Shown here: piece by piece, positions 29,340 through 37,969 of the stretch | Numbering within the stretch: the stretch's first letter is position 1 | Layout of the letters: each line of letters starts with the position of its first letter | Assembly: GCF_007833165.1 (NCBI RefSeq) | Contig: NZ_VOBQ01000005.1 | Span: forward strand, 1-64,000 | Length of the DNA: 64,000 nucleotides | Source: Caenimonas sedimenti | GTDB lineage: Bacteria > Pseudomonadota > Gammaproteobacteria > Burkholderiales > Burkholderiaceae_C | Direction of reading: 5' to 3' | Notes under the pieces: model-generated | The model's database searches: none | What the model was told of the DNA's origin: nothing | What the model saw: only the letters and a program-made list of their open reading frames with translations | Translations under genes and position numbers: made by a program

Positions 29340-30836
29340 TCATTCCTGGGTCGCCGTGGCACCGGTGAACCAGTGCTCGCGGGCTTTCATGATCAGCGAC
29401 TTGGCCTCGTCCGTGGACTGGCCGGTGATGTCGGTGAGTTCGTCCAGGGCCAGGTCGGCCAGGTCATCGCGGGTGTGCACGCCGGACTCGGCGAGCTTGG
29501 CGATCAGCGTGGGCGTCAGGCCGTCGAGGTCACGCAGGTCCTGCGAGACTTCTTCCACGCTTTCCTCGCGCGCGATATCCATGGTCAGCAAGGCATCCTT
29601 GGCGCGGGTGCGCAGTTCGTTGACGGTGTCCTCGTCGAAGCTTTCGATCTCCAGCATCTCTTCGATGGGCACGTATGCCACCTGCTCGAGACCGGTGAAA
29701 CCCTCGACGATCAGGATGTCGGCGATTTCCTCGTCCACATCCAGCTTTTCCATGAACAGCGCGCGCAGGCCGGATTGCTCCTCGGCCTGCTTCTGGGCCG
29801 ACTCGTTCGCGTCCATGATGTTGATCTTCCAGCCTGTCAGCTCGCTGGCCAATCGCACGTTCTGGCCGCCGCGGCCGATGGCGATGGCGAGGTTCTCCTC
29901 GTCGACCACCACGTCCATGGCATGCTTTTCCTCGTCCACCACGATGGAGGAGACGTTGGCCGGCGCCAGCGCGCCGATCACGAACTGCGCGGGGTCCTCG
30001 GACCACAGCACGATGTCGACGCGCTCGCCGGCGAGTTCGTTGGTGACGGCGTTGACGCGCGAGCCACGCACGCCGACGCAGGTGCCGATGGGGTCCACCC
30101 GCTTGTCGTGCGACAGCACGGCGATCTTGGCGCGGGAACCGGGGTCGCGGGCGCAGCTCTTGATCTCCAGCAGGCCCTGTTCGATCTCGGGCACTTCCTG
30201 GCGGAACAGCTCCATCATGAATTCCGGGGCCGAACGCGACAGGATGATCGGTGCGCCGCGCAGCGTCAGGTCGACTTCCATGATCATGGCGCGCACGCGG
30301 TCGCCGTTGCGCAGGTTCTCCTTGGGGATCATCTCGCCGCGGCGCAGGCGCCCTTCGACGCGGCCGCTCTCGACGATGATGTCGCCCTTGTCGAGGCGCT
30401 TGACGGTGCCCACGAAGATCTTGTCGCCCCGCGACATGAAGTCGTTCAGCAGCATCTCGCGCTCGGCGTCGCGGATCTTCTGCAGGATGACCTGCTTGGC
30501 GGCCATCGCACCGATGCGCCCGATCGGCACCGATTCGACGCCTTCCTCGATGTATTCGCCTTCCTCGACGTCCGCGATGCGGTCCTTCGCGTCCATCAGG
30601 AGTTCTTCGGCGTCGGGGTTCTGCAGGCCGGCGTCGTCCGGCACCACCAGCCAGCGGCGGAAGGTCTCGTAGTTGCCGCTGTCGCGGTCCACGGCCACAC
30701 GGATGTCGACTTCGCCCTGGTAGAGCTTCTTGGTGGCCTGGGCGAGCGCGGCCTCGACCGCGCCGAACACGACGTCGCGTTCCACGTTCTTCTCGCGCGA
30801 GATGGCGTCCACCAGCATCAACAGTTCGCGATTCAT
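29340..30836 (-). CDS. nusA: Transcription termination/antitermination factor NusA
   Basis: 498 residues. An N-terminal RNAP-binding domain ([20 protein letters not shown]), S1 domain ([20 protein letters not shown]), two KH domains ([40 protein letters not shown]) and two acidic C-terminal repeats (~370-490) are present, so this is the long proteobacterial type. Its start overlaps the rimP stop by 4 nt. A leader terminator upstream of rimP suggests possible NusA autocontrol. Confidence 0.98.
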   Translation of the reverse strand: MNRELLMLVDAISREKNVERDVVFGAVEAALAQATKKLYQGEVDIRVAVDRDSGNYETFRRWLVVPDDAGLQNPDAEELLMDAKDRIADVEEGEYIEEGVESVPIGRIGAMAAKQVILQKIRDAEREMLLNDFMSRGDKIFVGTVKRLDKGDIIVESGRVEGRLRRGEMIPKENLRNGDRVRAMIMEVDLTLRGAPIILSRSAPEFMMELFRQEVPEIEQGLLEIKSCARDPGSRAKIAVLSHDKRVDPIGTCVGVRGSRVNAVTNELAGERVDIVLWSEDPAQFVIGALAPANVSSIVVDEEKHAMDVVVDEENLAIAIGRGGQNVRLASELTGWKINIMDANESAQKQAEEQSGLRALFMEKLDVDEEIADILIVEGFTGLEQVAYVPIEEMLEIESFDEDTVNELRTRAKDALLTMDIAREESVEEVSQDLRDLDGLTPTLIAKLAESGVHTRDDLADLALDELTDITGQSTDEAKSLIMKAREHWFTGATATQE

Positions 30837-31426
30837 TTCCCTTGCTCCTGCACCCCGGGGCGCTTGCGCCCCTTGAAATCCACAATCGGTGCCAGCCGTG
30901 CTTCCTTCAGCTCGTCCAGCGTAAAACCCAGAACCTGCAGCGGTGCAGGCCCCTTCTTCTTGCTCACCTTCCGGCCCGGGGCGGGCTCGGGCTCATCGCT
31001 CCAGACCACCTGCCAGCCGGCCTCGGCCCGCTCCAGCGTGCCGCGGAACTTGCGGCGGTTCGCCGCCACCTGGGCCGCGCCCTCGACCGCATTGGCCGCC
31101 TTTGCCGCAGCGCCGATCGGCGCCTTCAGGGTGACGTCGACCACCTCGCCGGCAAACCGCTCGAAATCCCGCTCGCTGCGTAACGGCCGGTCGATGCCCG
31201 GCGATGACACTTCCAGCCGCTGGTAGTCGACTTCCTCGACTTCCAGCGTGTACTGCAACTGCCGCGTGACCTTTTCACAGTCTTCGACGTTCACCGTCGC
31301 TTCGGACCCCGGCTGCCATGGCAGGTCGATCGTCACCCGCAAGGTGCCCCCGGCGGAGCGTTCGAGCTCCACCAGTTCGTAGCCGAGGCCGGCCACGGTC
31401 TGGGCGACGATGTCTTGCAGTGCCAC
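30833..31426 (-). CDS. rimP: Ribosome maturation factor RimP
   Basis: 197 residues. It acts in 30S maturation. Motifs are [20 protein letters not shown] and [22 protein letters not shown], then [12 protein letters not shown]. An insert of ~40 residues ([16 protein letters not shown]) extends it beyond the E. coli length, as seen in beta-proteobacteria. It is the first gene of the rimP-nusA-infB operon. Confidence 0.95.
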   Translation of the reverse strand: MALQDIVAQTVAGLGYELVELERSAGGTLRVTIDLPWQPGSEATVNVEDCEKVTRQLQYTLEVEEVDYQRLEVSSPGIDRPLRSERDFERFAGEVVDVTLKAPIGAAAKAANAVEGAAQVAANRRKFRGTLERAEAGWQVVWSDEPEPAPGRKVSKKKGPAPLQVLGFTLDELKEARLAPIVDFKGRKRPGVQEQGK

Positions 31427-31482
31427 TTGCGCTTGCGCTAATCTTCGGAAGTCTTCGAAATCTTTTCGGAAACCGGTGAACC

Positions 31483-31515
31483 AAAAAAAACGGGCGGTTG
31501 GTAATCCGCCCGTTT
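31483..31515 (-). terminator. Intrinsic terminator in the rimP leader / after yejF
   Basis: On the minus strand a 10-bp stem (31506-31515 with 31488-31497), 8-nt loop and eight consecutive T (31483-31490) form a strong terminator. It ends transcripts from yejF. It also lies downstream of the candidate rimP promoter and 57 nt before the rimP start, so it would act as a leader attenuator for rimP-nusA-infB. Confidence 0.85.
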
Positions 31516-31530
31516 GGTCGTCAGGCCGGT

Positions 31531-31559
31531 ATTGTATCGCCTAACGCGTTGATTCGCAA
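31531..31559 (-). promoter_or_regulatory. Candidate sigma-70 promoter for rimP-nusA-infB
   Basis: On the minus strand, -35 TTGCGA (31554-31559), 17-nt spacer, -10 TACAAT (31531-31536). Transcription would start near 31524, giving a leader of about 98 nt that includes the terminator hairpin. A self-complementary AACGCGTT pair (31543-31550 and 31558-31565) overlaps the -35 region. Confidence 0.6.
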
Positions 31560-31586
31560 CGCGTTCGAGGCAACTTGCCCCTGGCG

Positions 31587-33194
31587 TCAGGCCGCGGCGG
31601 CCACCAGGGTGCGGGTGTAGGCCTCACGCGGCTTTTCCAGCACCTGCTCGACCGTGCCGGACTCCACGACTTGCCCGTCCTTCATGACGAGCACATGGTG
31701 CGCCATGGCCCGGATCACGTCGACGTCGTGGGTGATCAGCAGGTAGCTGAGACCCTTCTCACGTTGCAGCCGCTGCAGCAATTTCAAGACCTGCTGCTGG
31801 ATGGTGACGTCGAGGGCGCTGGTCGGCTCGTCCAGCACCAGCACCTTCGGCCCGACGATCAGGGCCCGGGCGATGGCGAGCCGCTGGCGCTGGCCGCCGG
31901 AAAACTCGTGCGGATAGCGCGACAGCAGGCCGGGGAACTGGGCTTCCGCGAGCCCAACGTCCGCCAAGGCCAGGATCACGCGGTCCCGGCGCTGCTCCAG
32001 GTTCAGGGTGGGCTCGTGCACCAGCAGGCCTTCGCCGACGATCTCCTCCACGGTCATCCGGGGGGACAGCGAGGAAAATGGGTCCTGGAACACCACCTGG
32101 ACCAGCCGGCGGATCGCCCGGTTTCCGGCAGCGCCCGGGCCCCACTGCGTGGCCACCACTTCCAGCGCGCCTTGGTGGGGCACGAGCCCCAGCGCCGCCA
32201 GCGCCAGCGTGGACTTGCCGGAGCCCGATTCACCGACGATCCCCAGCGTGCCGCCCGCCGGCACGTCGAAATCGGCGCCCCGCACCGCGATGAACTCACC
32301 CTTGCGGAACCAGCCGGAGAATCCGGCGATGCGCGTGGAATAGCCGACCCGCAGCGCCCTGGCCTTCATGACGGCGGGGGCGCGGGCCGCCGGGGCGTCG
32401 ACGTCCCGGGCCGGCCGGCTGTCGATCAGCCGCCGCGTGTAGGGATGCTCCGGCTTCGCGAAGACCTCCTGGACCGGGCCCTGCTCCACAAGGTGCCCGT
32501 TCTCCATCACCGCCACCCGGTCGGCAAAGCGGCGCACGAGGTTCAGGTCGTGGGTGATCAGGAGGACCGCCATGCCCGTTTGCCGCTGCAGGTCGGCCAG
32601 GAGGTCCAGGATCTGCTGGCGCAGCGTGACGTCGAGGGCGGTCGTTGGCTCATCGGCCAGCAACAGGCGCGGCCGGCATGCGAGGGCCATGGCGATCATG
32701 GCCCGCTGCCGCTGGCCGCCGGAAAGCTGGTGGGGATAGTCGTGGGCGCGCCGTGCCGGCTCAGGGATGCCCGTCGCAGCCAGCGCCTCCACGGCACCAT
32801 CCCAGGCCTGGCGCGCCGAGACCCCCTGCTTGAGCTGGAGGACTTCGGCGATCTGGTTGCCGATCGTGTAGACCGGGTTCAGGGCTGTCATGGGCTCCTG
32901 GAAGATCATGGCGATGTCCCGCCCGCGGATGCCCAGCAGCTCCCGCTCCGGCGCCTGCAGCAACTCCACGGCCGCCGGCGTGCCATCGGCCGCCGCCAGC
33001 CTGGCTGAGCCCGACAGCTGGGCGTTCTGCACCAGCCGGACCAGGCTGAGCGCGGTCACCGTCTTCCCGGAGCCGGATTCGCCGACCAGCGCGAGCTTTT
33101 CACCGGGCTGGATGGAGAAGCTGACCCCATGCACGACTTCCTTGCCGCCGAAGGCGACGCGGAGGTCCCGGACGTCGATCAAGGGCGCGCTCAC
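31587..33194 (-). CDS. yejF: YejF-type ABC transporter ATPase (two nucleotide-binding domains)
   Basis: 535 residues with two fused ATPase domains. The first has Walker A GESGSGKTV, signature LSGGQRQR and Walker B LLLADEPTT; the second has GESGSGKST, FSGGQRQR and VLVLDEPTS. It energises uptake of oligopeptides through YejBE. GTG 33194 overlaps the yejE stop (GTGA), which decides the start over the longer frame. A strong terminator follows. Confidence 0.93.
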   Translation of the reverse strand: MSAPLIDVRDLRVAFGGKEVVHGVSFSIQPGEKLALVGESGSGKTVTALSLVRLVQNAQLSGSARLAAADGTPAAVELLQAPERELLGIRGRDIAMIFQEPMTALNPVYTIGNQIAEVLQLKQGVSARQAWDGAVEALAATGIPEPARRAHDYPHQLSGGQRQRAMIAMALACRPRLLLADEPTTALDVTLRQQILDLLADLQRQTGMAVLLITHDLNLVRRFADRVAVMENGHLVEQGPVQEVFAKPEHPYTRRLIDSRPARDVDAPAARAPAVMKARALRVGYSTRIAGFSGWFRKGEFIAVRGADFDVPAGGTLGIVGESGSGKSTLALAALGLVPHQGALEVVATQWGPGAAGNRAIRRLVQVVFQDPFSSLSPRMTVEEIVGEGLLVHEPTLNLEQRRDRVILALADVGLAEAQFPGLLSRYPHEFSGGQRQRLAIARALIVGPKVLVLDEPTSALDVTIQQQVLKLLQRLQREKGLSYLLITHDVDVIRAMAHHVLVMKDGQVVESGTVEQVLEKPREAYTRTLVAAAA

Positions 33195-34261
33195 GCGTCG
33201 GCCTTCCGCGGGTCCAGGGCGTCGCGCAGCGCGTCCCCCATGAACGTGAGGAGCAGCAGGGTGATCACCAGCACCGCGAAAGTCGAGAGTGAAATCCACC
33301 AGGCGTCGATGTTGTTCTTGCCCTGGCTCAGCAATTCGCCCAGGGAGGGCGTTCCGGGCGGAACACCCAGACCCAGGAAATCCAGGGAGGTCAGCGCCAG
33401 GATCGCGCCACTCATGCGGAAAGGCAGGAAGGTGATGACGGGCGTCATGCTGTTGGGGAGGATGTGCTTCCACATGATCCGGCCGTTGCCCACGCCCAGC
33501 GCGCGTGCCGCGCGCACATAGTCCATTTGCCGGTTGCGCAGGAACTCGGCGCGGACGTAGCTTGAAAGACCCGTCCAGCCGAACAGCGAGAGCAGGATCA
33601 GCAGCAGCGCGACGCTCGGCGAGAAGATGGCGCTGAAGATGATCAGCAGGTACAGCTCAGGCATAGAGTCCCAGATTTCGATGAAGCGCTGGAGCGTGAG
33701 ATCGACCTTGCCGGCGAAGAAGCCCTGGATGGCGCCGGAGATGACGCCGATGGCCACCCCGGTCATCGTGAGCGCAAGCGCGAACAGCGCACTCAGGCGG
33801 AAGCCGTAGATCAGCTGCGCCAGCATGTCGCGGCCCCGGTCGTCGGTGCCCAGCAGGTTGGCGCGCGTCGGCTTCGAGGGATTGGGTTCCTTCGCGAAAT
33901 AATTCAGCGTCTTCGGCCCATAGGGGTTGGGCGGATAGATCGACCAGTTGCCCTCCTTCGAGATCTGCTGCCGGATGAAGGGGTCCAGGAAATCGGTTTC
34001 CGTCTCGAAGTCGCCGCCGAATGTCTTCTCGGGGTAGCTGGTGACCAGGGGGAAGTAGAAATTGCCGTTGTACCGGACCACCCAGGGCTTGTCGTTGGAG
34101 ATCAGCTCCGCGAACAGGCTCAACACCAGCAGGGTGACGAAGATCACCAGGCTCCAGAAGCCCAGCTTGTTGCGCTTGAAGCGGCGCCAGGCCCGCCGGC
34201 CCGGCGAGAGGTGGACCGGCGGAGCCTCAGTCGAACTTGACACGCGGATCCACCCAGACAT
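33191..34261 (-). CDS. yejE: YejE-type oligopeptide ABC permease
   Basis: 356 residues. An N-terminal membrane segment (FWSLVIFVTLLVLSLFAEL), a long periplasmic part (NDKPWVVRYNGNFYFP), then five membrane spans with the EAA loop (RAARALGVGNGRIMWKHILPN). The YejE-specific region NLLGTDDRGRDMLAQLIYGFR is present. The start is uncertain: ATG 34261 overlaps yejB by 35 nt, and a GTG at 34243 is possible. It couples to yejF by a 4-nt overlap. Confidence 0.92.
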   Translation of the reverse strand: MSGWIRVSSSTEAPPVHLSPGRRAWRRFKRNKLGFWSLVIFVTLLVLSLFAELISNDKPWVVRYNGNFYFPLVTSYPEKTFGGDFETETDFLDPFIRQQISKEGNWSIYPPNPYGPKTLNYFAKEPNPSKPTRANLLGTDDRGRDMLAQLIYGFRLSALFALALTMTGVAIGVISGAIQGFFAGKVDLTLQRFIEIWDSMPELYLLIIFSAIFSPSVALLLILLSLFGWTGLSSYVRAEFLRNRQMDYVRAARALGVGNGRIMWKHILPNSMTPVITFLPFRMSGAILALTSLDFLGLGVPPGTPSLGELLSQGKNNIDAWWISLSTFAVLVITLLLLTFMGDALRDALDPRKADA

Positions 34262-35249
34262 ACATGAGGTCGCTCATCAGCTTCGTCACGAGCCCGATCA
34301 ACGTAAAGAGATAGAGCGTGCCGAGCACCACCGGATAGTCGCGGCGGATCACGCTTTCGAAACTGAGAAGGCCCAGGCCGTCGAGGGAGAACAGCGTCTC
34401 GATCAGGAGCGACCCTGTGAAGAAAGCGCCCAGGAACGCCGCCGGGAACCCGGCGATGATCGGCATCAGCGCGTTGCGGAACACGTGCTTCCAGAGGACG
34501 CGCCGCTCATCCAGGCCCTTCGCCCGCGCCGTCAACACGTATTGCTTGCGGATCTCTTCCAGGAACGAATTCTTGGTCAGCATCGTCGTCACCGCGAAGC
34601 TGCCCACCACCATCGCCGTGACCGGCAAGGTGATGTGCCACAGGTAGTCCACCACCTTGGCGCCCCAGCTGAGTTCCTCCCAGTTGCTCGACGTGAGGCC
34701 GCGCAGCGGGAACCACTGCAGTTGCCCCCCGAAGATGACCAGCAGCGCCACCCCCAACACGAAACCCGGGATGGCATAGCCAACGAGGACGAGCACCGTC
34801 GTGACCAGGTCGAAGCGCGTTCCGGCGCGCACGGCCTTGGCGACGCCGAGCGGCACGGCGATCAGGTAGCTGATGAAGAAGGTCCAGAGCCCGAGGCTGA
34901 TGGAGACCGGCAGCTTCTCGCGGATCAGCTGCCAGACGTCCTTGTTCTGGAAGAAGCTCTTGCCGAGGTCAAAGCGGGCGTATTGCCCCAGCATCTGGAC
35001 GAATCGTTCGGGCGCGGGCTTGTCGAAGCCGTAAAGGGCCTTGATCTGCTCGACCCGTTTGGGATCCACCCCCTGCCCGCCGCGGTAGCTGAACGTCCCG
35101 CCCTCACCGCCCTGCCCCGCCCGGGCCTCGGCCATGTACTGCTCCACCGGTCCTCCAGGCACAAACTGGGTCACGACGAAAGTGATCAGCAGGACGCCGA
35201 GCAGCGTCGGCAGCATGAGAAGGAGCCGCTTGAGGATGTACGAGGCCAT
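34227..35249 (-). CDS. yejB: YejB-type oligopeptide ABC permease
   Basis: 340 residues. MASYILKRLLLMLPTLLGVL is the typical first span of DppB/OppB-like permeases; the EAA loop is LTARAKGLDERRVLWKHVFRN. A YejB-specific insert of about 60 residues (EARAGQGGEGGTFSYRGGQG) follows the first span. Its ATG directly abuts the yejA stop (TAGATG). Confidence 0.93.
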   Translation of the reverse strand: MASYILKRLLLMLPTLLGVLLITFVVTQFVPGGPVEQYMAEARAGQGGEGGTFSYRGGQGVDPKRVEQIKALYGFDKPAPERFVQMLGQYARFDLGKSFFQNKDVWQLIREKLPVSISLGLWTFFISYLIAVPLGVAKAVRAGTRFDLVTTVLVLVGYAIPGFVLGVALLVIFGGQLQWFPLRGLTSSNWEELSWGAKVVDYLWHITLPVTAMVVGSFAVTTMLTKNSFLEEIRKQYVLTARAKGLDERRVLWKHVFRNALMPIIAGFPAAFLGAFFTGSLLIETLFSLDGLGLLSFESVIRRDYPVVLGTLYLFTLIGLVTKLMSDLMYVWVDPRVKFD

Positions 35250-37049
35250 CTAGTTCGGCGCTCCTTCCTTGGCCCACCACGTATCGATGGCCCAGGCTTC
35301 ACCCTGCGCGTAGGGCGGCATCGAGGCGGGAATCTGCAGGCGCCAGGCGTTGTACACGATGCGGTGCGTGCCGGCCGTCCATTGCGGGATCAGGATGTGC
35401 ATGTGGGAGATGGTGCGCTCCAGCGCGCGGCACGCGGGGATGAGTTCCGCCTTGGTCTTGGCGCTGGTCATCCGGGCCAGCATGGCATCGACGGCGGGAC
35501 TCTTGACACCGGTGAGGTTGCCGGACTCCTCGGTGTCGGCCGCTTTGCTGCCGAACAGGTCGGCGTACTCCTGGCCCGGCGTGTGCGTGCCCTGGTAGGC
35601 CAGCGAGGTGATCTCGAACTGGAATTTTTGCAGCCGCTGCTGGTAGAGGGCGAAGTCCGCCTGGCGGAAGTTGAGCCTGATGCCCAGTTTCTCGAGGTTG
35701 CGCTGCCATGGCGATAGCGTGCGGACGCCCCCTTCATTGCTATCGAGGTATTCCAGCACGAGCGGCTCGCCCTTCGCATTGCGCAGGACGCCGTCCTTGA
35801 TTTCCCAGCCGGCCTGCTTCAGCAGGTCGCGCGCGCGCCGCAGGTTGTCGCGCAACGTGGTCGCCCCGTCGGTCCTTGGCGGCTCGTACATCGGGCCGAA
35901 GGCGGCATCCGGGATCTTGCCGCGCCAGGGTTCCATCACGGCCAGCTCCTCCGGGCCGGGCAATCCGTTGGCCTGGCAATCGGTGTTCATGAACAGGCCG
36001 CGCACGCGCTGGTACGAGTTGTAGAACATCTGCCGGTTCATGTACTCGTAGTCCATGGCGAGCCCGAGCGCTTCGCGCACGCGCGCATCCTTCAGCTTCG
36101 GACTTCGCGTGTTCAGCGTGTAGCTCTGGAAGCCCGCCGGCAGCTTGTGCCGGAACTCGCCCTTGACCAGCTCGCCCTTGTCGAATTTCTTGCCATTGAC
36201 GCGGCGCGCCCAGTCGCCGGCGGAGAAGAAGCGCATCAGGTCGAATTCGCCGGCCTTCAGCGCTTCAAGTCGGGCGGTGTTGTCCTTGTAGATCTTGACG
36301 GTGATGCGTTCGAAGTTGGAGCTGCCGCGCCGCACGTTCAGGTCCCGCGCCCAGTAGTTCGGGTCGCGCACATAGGTGATGTCCTTGCCGAAGCGCACCG
36401 GACCGATCTTGTAGGCCCCGCTGCCGATGGGCGTGTCCATCACCACCTGGTCGAAAGTCTTGCCGGCCCCCCATTTGCGGCTGAAGATCGGGTAGCCGCC
36501 GACGGTGAGCGGCATTTCCCGGTTCAGGCGCTTGAAGCGGAAGCGCACGGTGCGGTCGTCCAGCACGTCCAGGCCGGCCAGGTCCTCCAGTGAGGTCTTG
36601 TACGCCGGCGAGGTGTACTTGCCGAGCAGCGTGTCGAAGCTGTGCTTCACGTCCTGGGCCAGCACGGGGTCACCGTTGTGGAAACGCGCCTCCTTGCGCA
36701 GGCGGAAGGTCGCCGCGAGACCATCGGGCGACACGGAAACATCCTCGGCCAGCAAGCCGTAGCCCGAGCCCACGTCGTCCTGCGCACCCGACAGCAGGCT
36801 GTCGAACAACAGGCCCGAGAGATAGGCCGGCGCGTTGCCCTTGATCGTGAACGGGTTGTACTTGTCGAAGGTGGACACCCGCAGGTTGCTGACGAGCCGC
36901 AGTTCGCCGCCCTTCGGCGCCTTCGGATTGACGTAGGCGAAGTGCGCGAAATCGGGGGGGTACTTCAGGTCGCCCCACAGCGCGTAGCCATGGGCCGCCC
37001 AGGCCGCCGGGCTCAGCCCGCAGGCCAACAGGAGAAGCAAACCTCGCAT
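35250..37049 (-). CDS. yejA: YejA-type extracellular oligopeptide-binding protein
   Basis: 599 residues, an SBP family 5 protein. The Sec signal is residues 1-18 ([18 protein letters not shown]). [20 protein letters not shown] and [12 protein letters not shown] are YejA hallmarks, and [20 protein letters not shown] is the conserved family 5 block. It delivers peptides to YejBEF. ATG 37049 is chosen for the signal peptide; the longer frame overlaps fabI. It is the first gene of the operon, divergent from fabI with 37 bp between starts. Confidence 0.93.
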   Translation of the reverse strand: MRGLLLLLACGLSPAAWAAHGYALWGDLKYPPDFAHFAYVNPKAPKGGELRLVSNLRVSTFDKYNPFTIKGNAPAYLSGLLFDSLLSGAQDDVGSGYGLLAEDVSVSPDGLAATFRLRKEARFHNGDPVLAQDVKHSFDTLLGKYTSPAYKTSLEDLAGLDVLDDRTVRFRFKRLNREMPLTVGGYPIFSRKWGAGKTFDQVVMDTPIGSGAYKIGPVRFGKDITYVRDPNYWARDLNVRRGSSNFERITVKIYKDNTARLEALKAGEFDLMRFFSAGDWARRVNGKKFDKGELVKGEFRHKLPAGFQSYTLNTRSPKLKDARVREALGLAMDYEYMNRQMFYNSYQRVRGLFMNTDCQANGLPGPEELAVMEPWRGKIPDAAFGPMYEPPRTDGATTLRDNLRRARDLLKQAGWEIKDGVLRNAKGEPLVLEYLDSNEGGVRTLSPWQRNLEKLGIRLNFRQADFALYQQRLQKFQFEITSLAYQGTHTPGQEYADLFGSKAADTEESGNLTGVKSPAVDAMLARMTSAKTKAELIPACRALERTISHMHILIPQWTAGTHRIVYNAWRLQIPASMPPYAQGEAWAIDTWWAKEGAPN

Positions 37050-37086
37050 GCGACAATTCTGCCGAGTTTTTACATGCGAGAGACCC

Positions 37087-37875
37087 ATGGGCTTCCTGTC
37101 TGGCAAGAAATTGTTGATCACCGGCGTCCTGTCGAACCGGTCCATCGCCTACGGCATCGCCAAGGCGTGCCACCAGCAGGGGGCCGAACTCGCCTTCAGC
37201 TACGTGGGGGAACGGTTCAAGGACCGCATCGCCGAGTTTGCATCGGATTTCGGCTCCAGCCTGATCTTCGACTGCGATGTGGGCGATGATGCACAGATCG
37301 AGAAGCTCTTCCAGGACCTCGCGGCCACCTGGCCCAGGTTCGACGGCTTCGTGCACAGCATCGGCTACGCGCCCCGTGAAGCCATCGCAGGCGACTTCCT
37401 CGATGGACTGTCCCGGGAAGCCTTCAGGATCGCGCACGACATCAGTGCCTACAGCTTCCCCGCCATGGCCAAGGCGGCCCTGCCCTACCTCAACCAGAAG
37501 TCGGCGCTGCTCACGCTGACCTATCTCGGTGCCATCCGCACCGTGCCCAACTACAACACGATGGGCCTGGCCAAGGCTTCGCTGGAAGCCTCGGTGCGCT
37601 ATCTGGCCGAATCGATGGGGCCCAAGGGCATCCGCGTGAACGGCATCAGCGCCGGGCCGATCAAGACGCTGGCGGCCAGCGGGATCAAGGGCTTCGGCAA
37701 GATCCTGTCCGTGGTGGCCGAAGCCTCGCCGATCCGCCGCAACGTCACCATCGAGGACGTCGGCAACGTCGCCGCTTTCCTGCTGAGCGACCTGGCGGGC
37801 GGCGTCACCTCGGAGATCACGTACGTCGACGGCGGGTTCAGCCACGTGGTCGGCGGAATCGCCGAACCGGCGTAG
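37087..37875 (+). CDS. fabI: Enoyl-ACP reductase FabI (NADH)
   Basis: 262 residues. It catalyses the last reduction of fatty-acid elongation and is the triclosan target. The nucleotide site is [13 protein letters not shown]. Tyr146, Tyr156 and Lys163 ([13 protein letters not shown], then MGLAK) are conserved at the same numbers as in E. coli, as is Gly93 of the triclosan site. ATG 37087 is supported by GAGAG upstream and the family N-terminus MGFLSGKK. Confidence 0.97.
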   Translation: MGFLSGKKLLITGVLSNRSIAYGIAKACHQQGAELAFSYVGERFKDRIAEFASDFGSSLIFDCDVGDDAQIEKLFQDLAATWPRFDGFVHSIGYAPREAIAGDFLDGLSREAFRIAHDISAYSFPAMAKAALPYLNQKSALLTLTYLGAIRTVPNYNTMGLAKASLEASVRYLAESMGPKGIRVNGISAGPIKTLAASGIKGFGKILSVVAEASPIRRNVTIEDVGNVAAFLLSDLAGGVTSEITYVDGGFSHVVGGIAEPA

Positions 37876-37920
37876 CTGGCTTCTTCGCGGCCACCGCGGA
37901 ACCGGGTTTGCCGGGCCGCG

Positions 37921-37969
37921 GGTGGCGCCCCCTTGAGGGGGAAGCGCCGTAAGCGCTCCGGGGGTGGGC
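37921..37969. repeat. Intergenic G/C palindromic repeat (Comamonadaceae-type)
   Basis: The stretch between the convergent fabI and decarboxylase genes contains a CCCCCTTGAGGGGG hairpin, a GCGC(C)..GCGC core (AAGCGCCGTAAGCGCT) and a closing CCGGGGGTGG. Sequences of this kind recur in intergenic regions of Comamonadaceae genomes as far as I recall. It may stop transcription from both sides. A further G/C-rich inverted stretch precedes it (37889-37920). Confidence 0.6.

Noticed and set aside
26641-30672. A 1,343-codon plus-strand open frame across infB and nusA
   Set aside because: infB and nusA on the minus strand account for all the sequence conservation expected; the antisense frame is a GC artefact.
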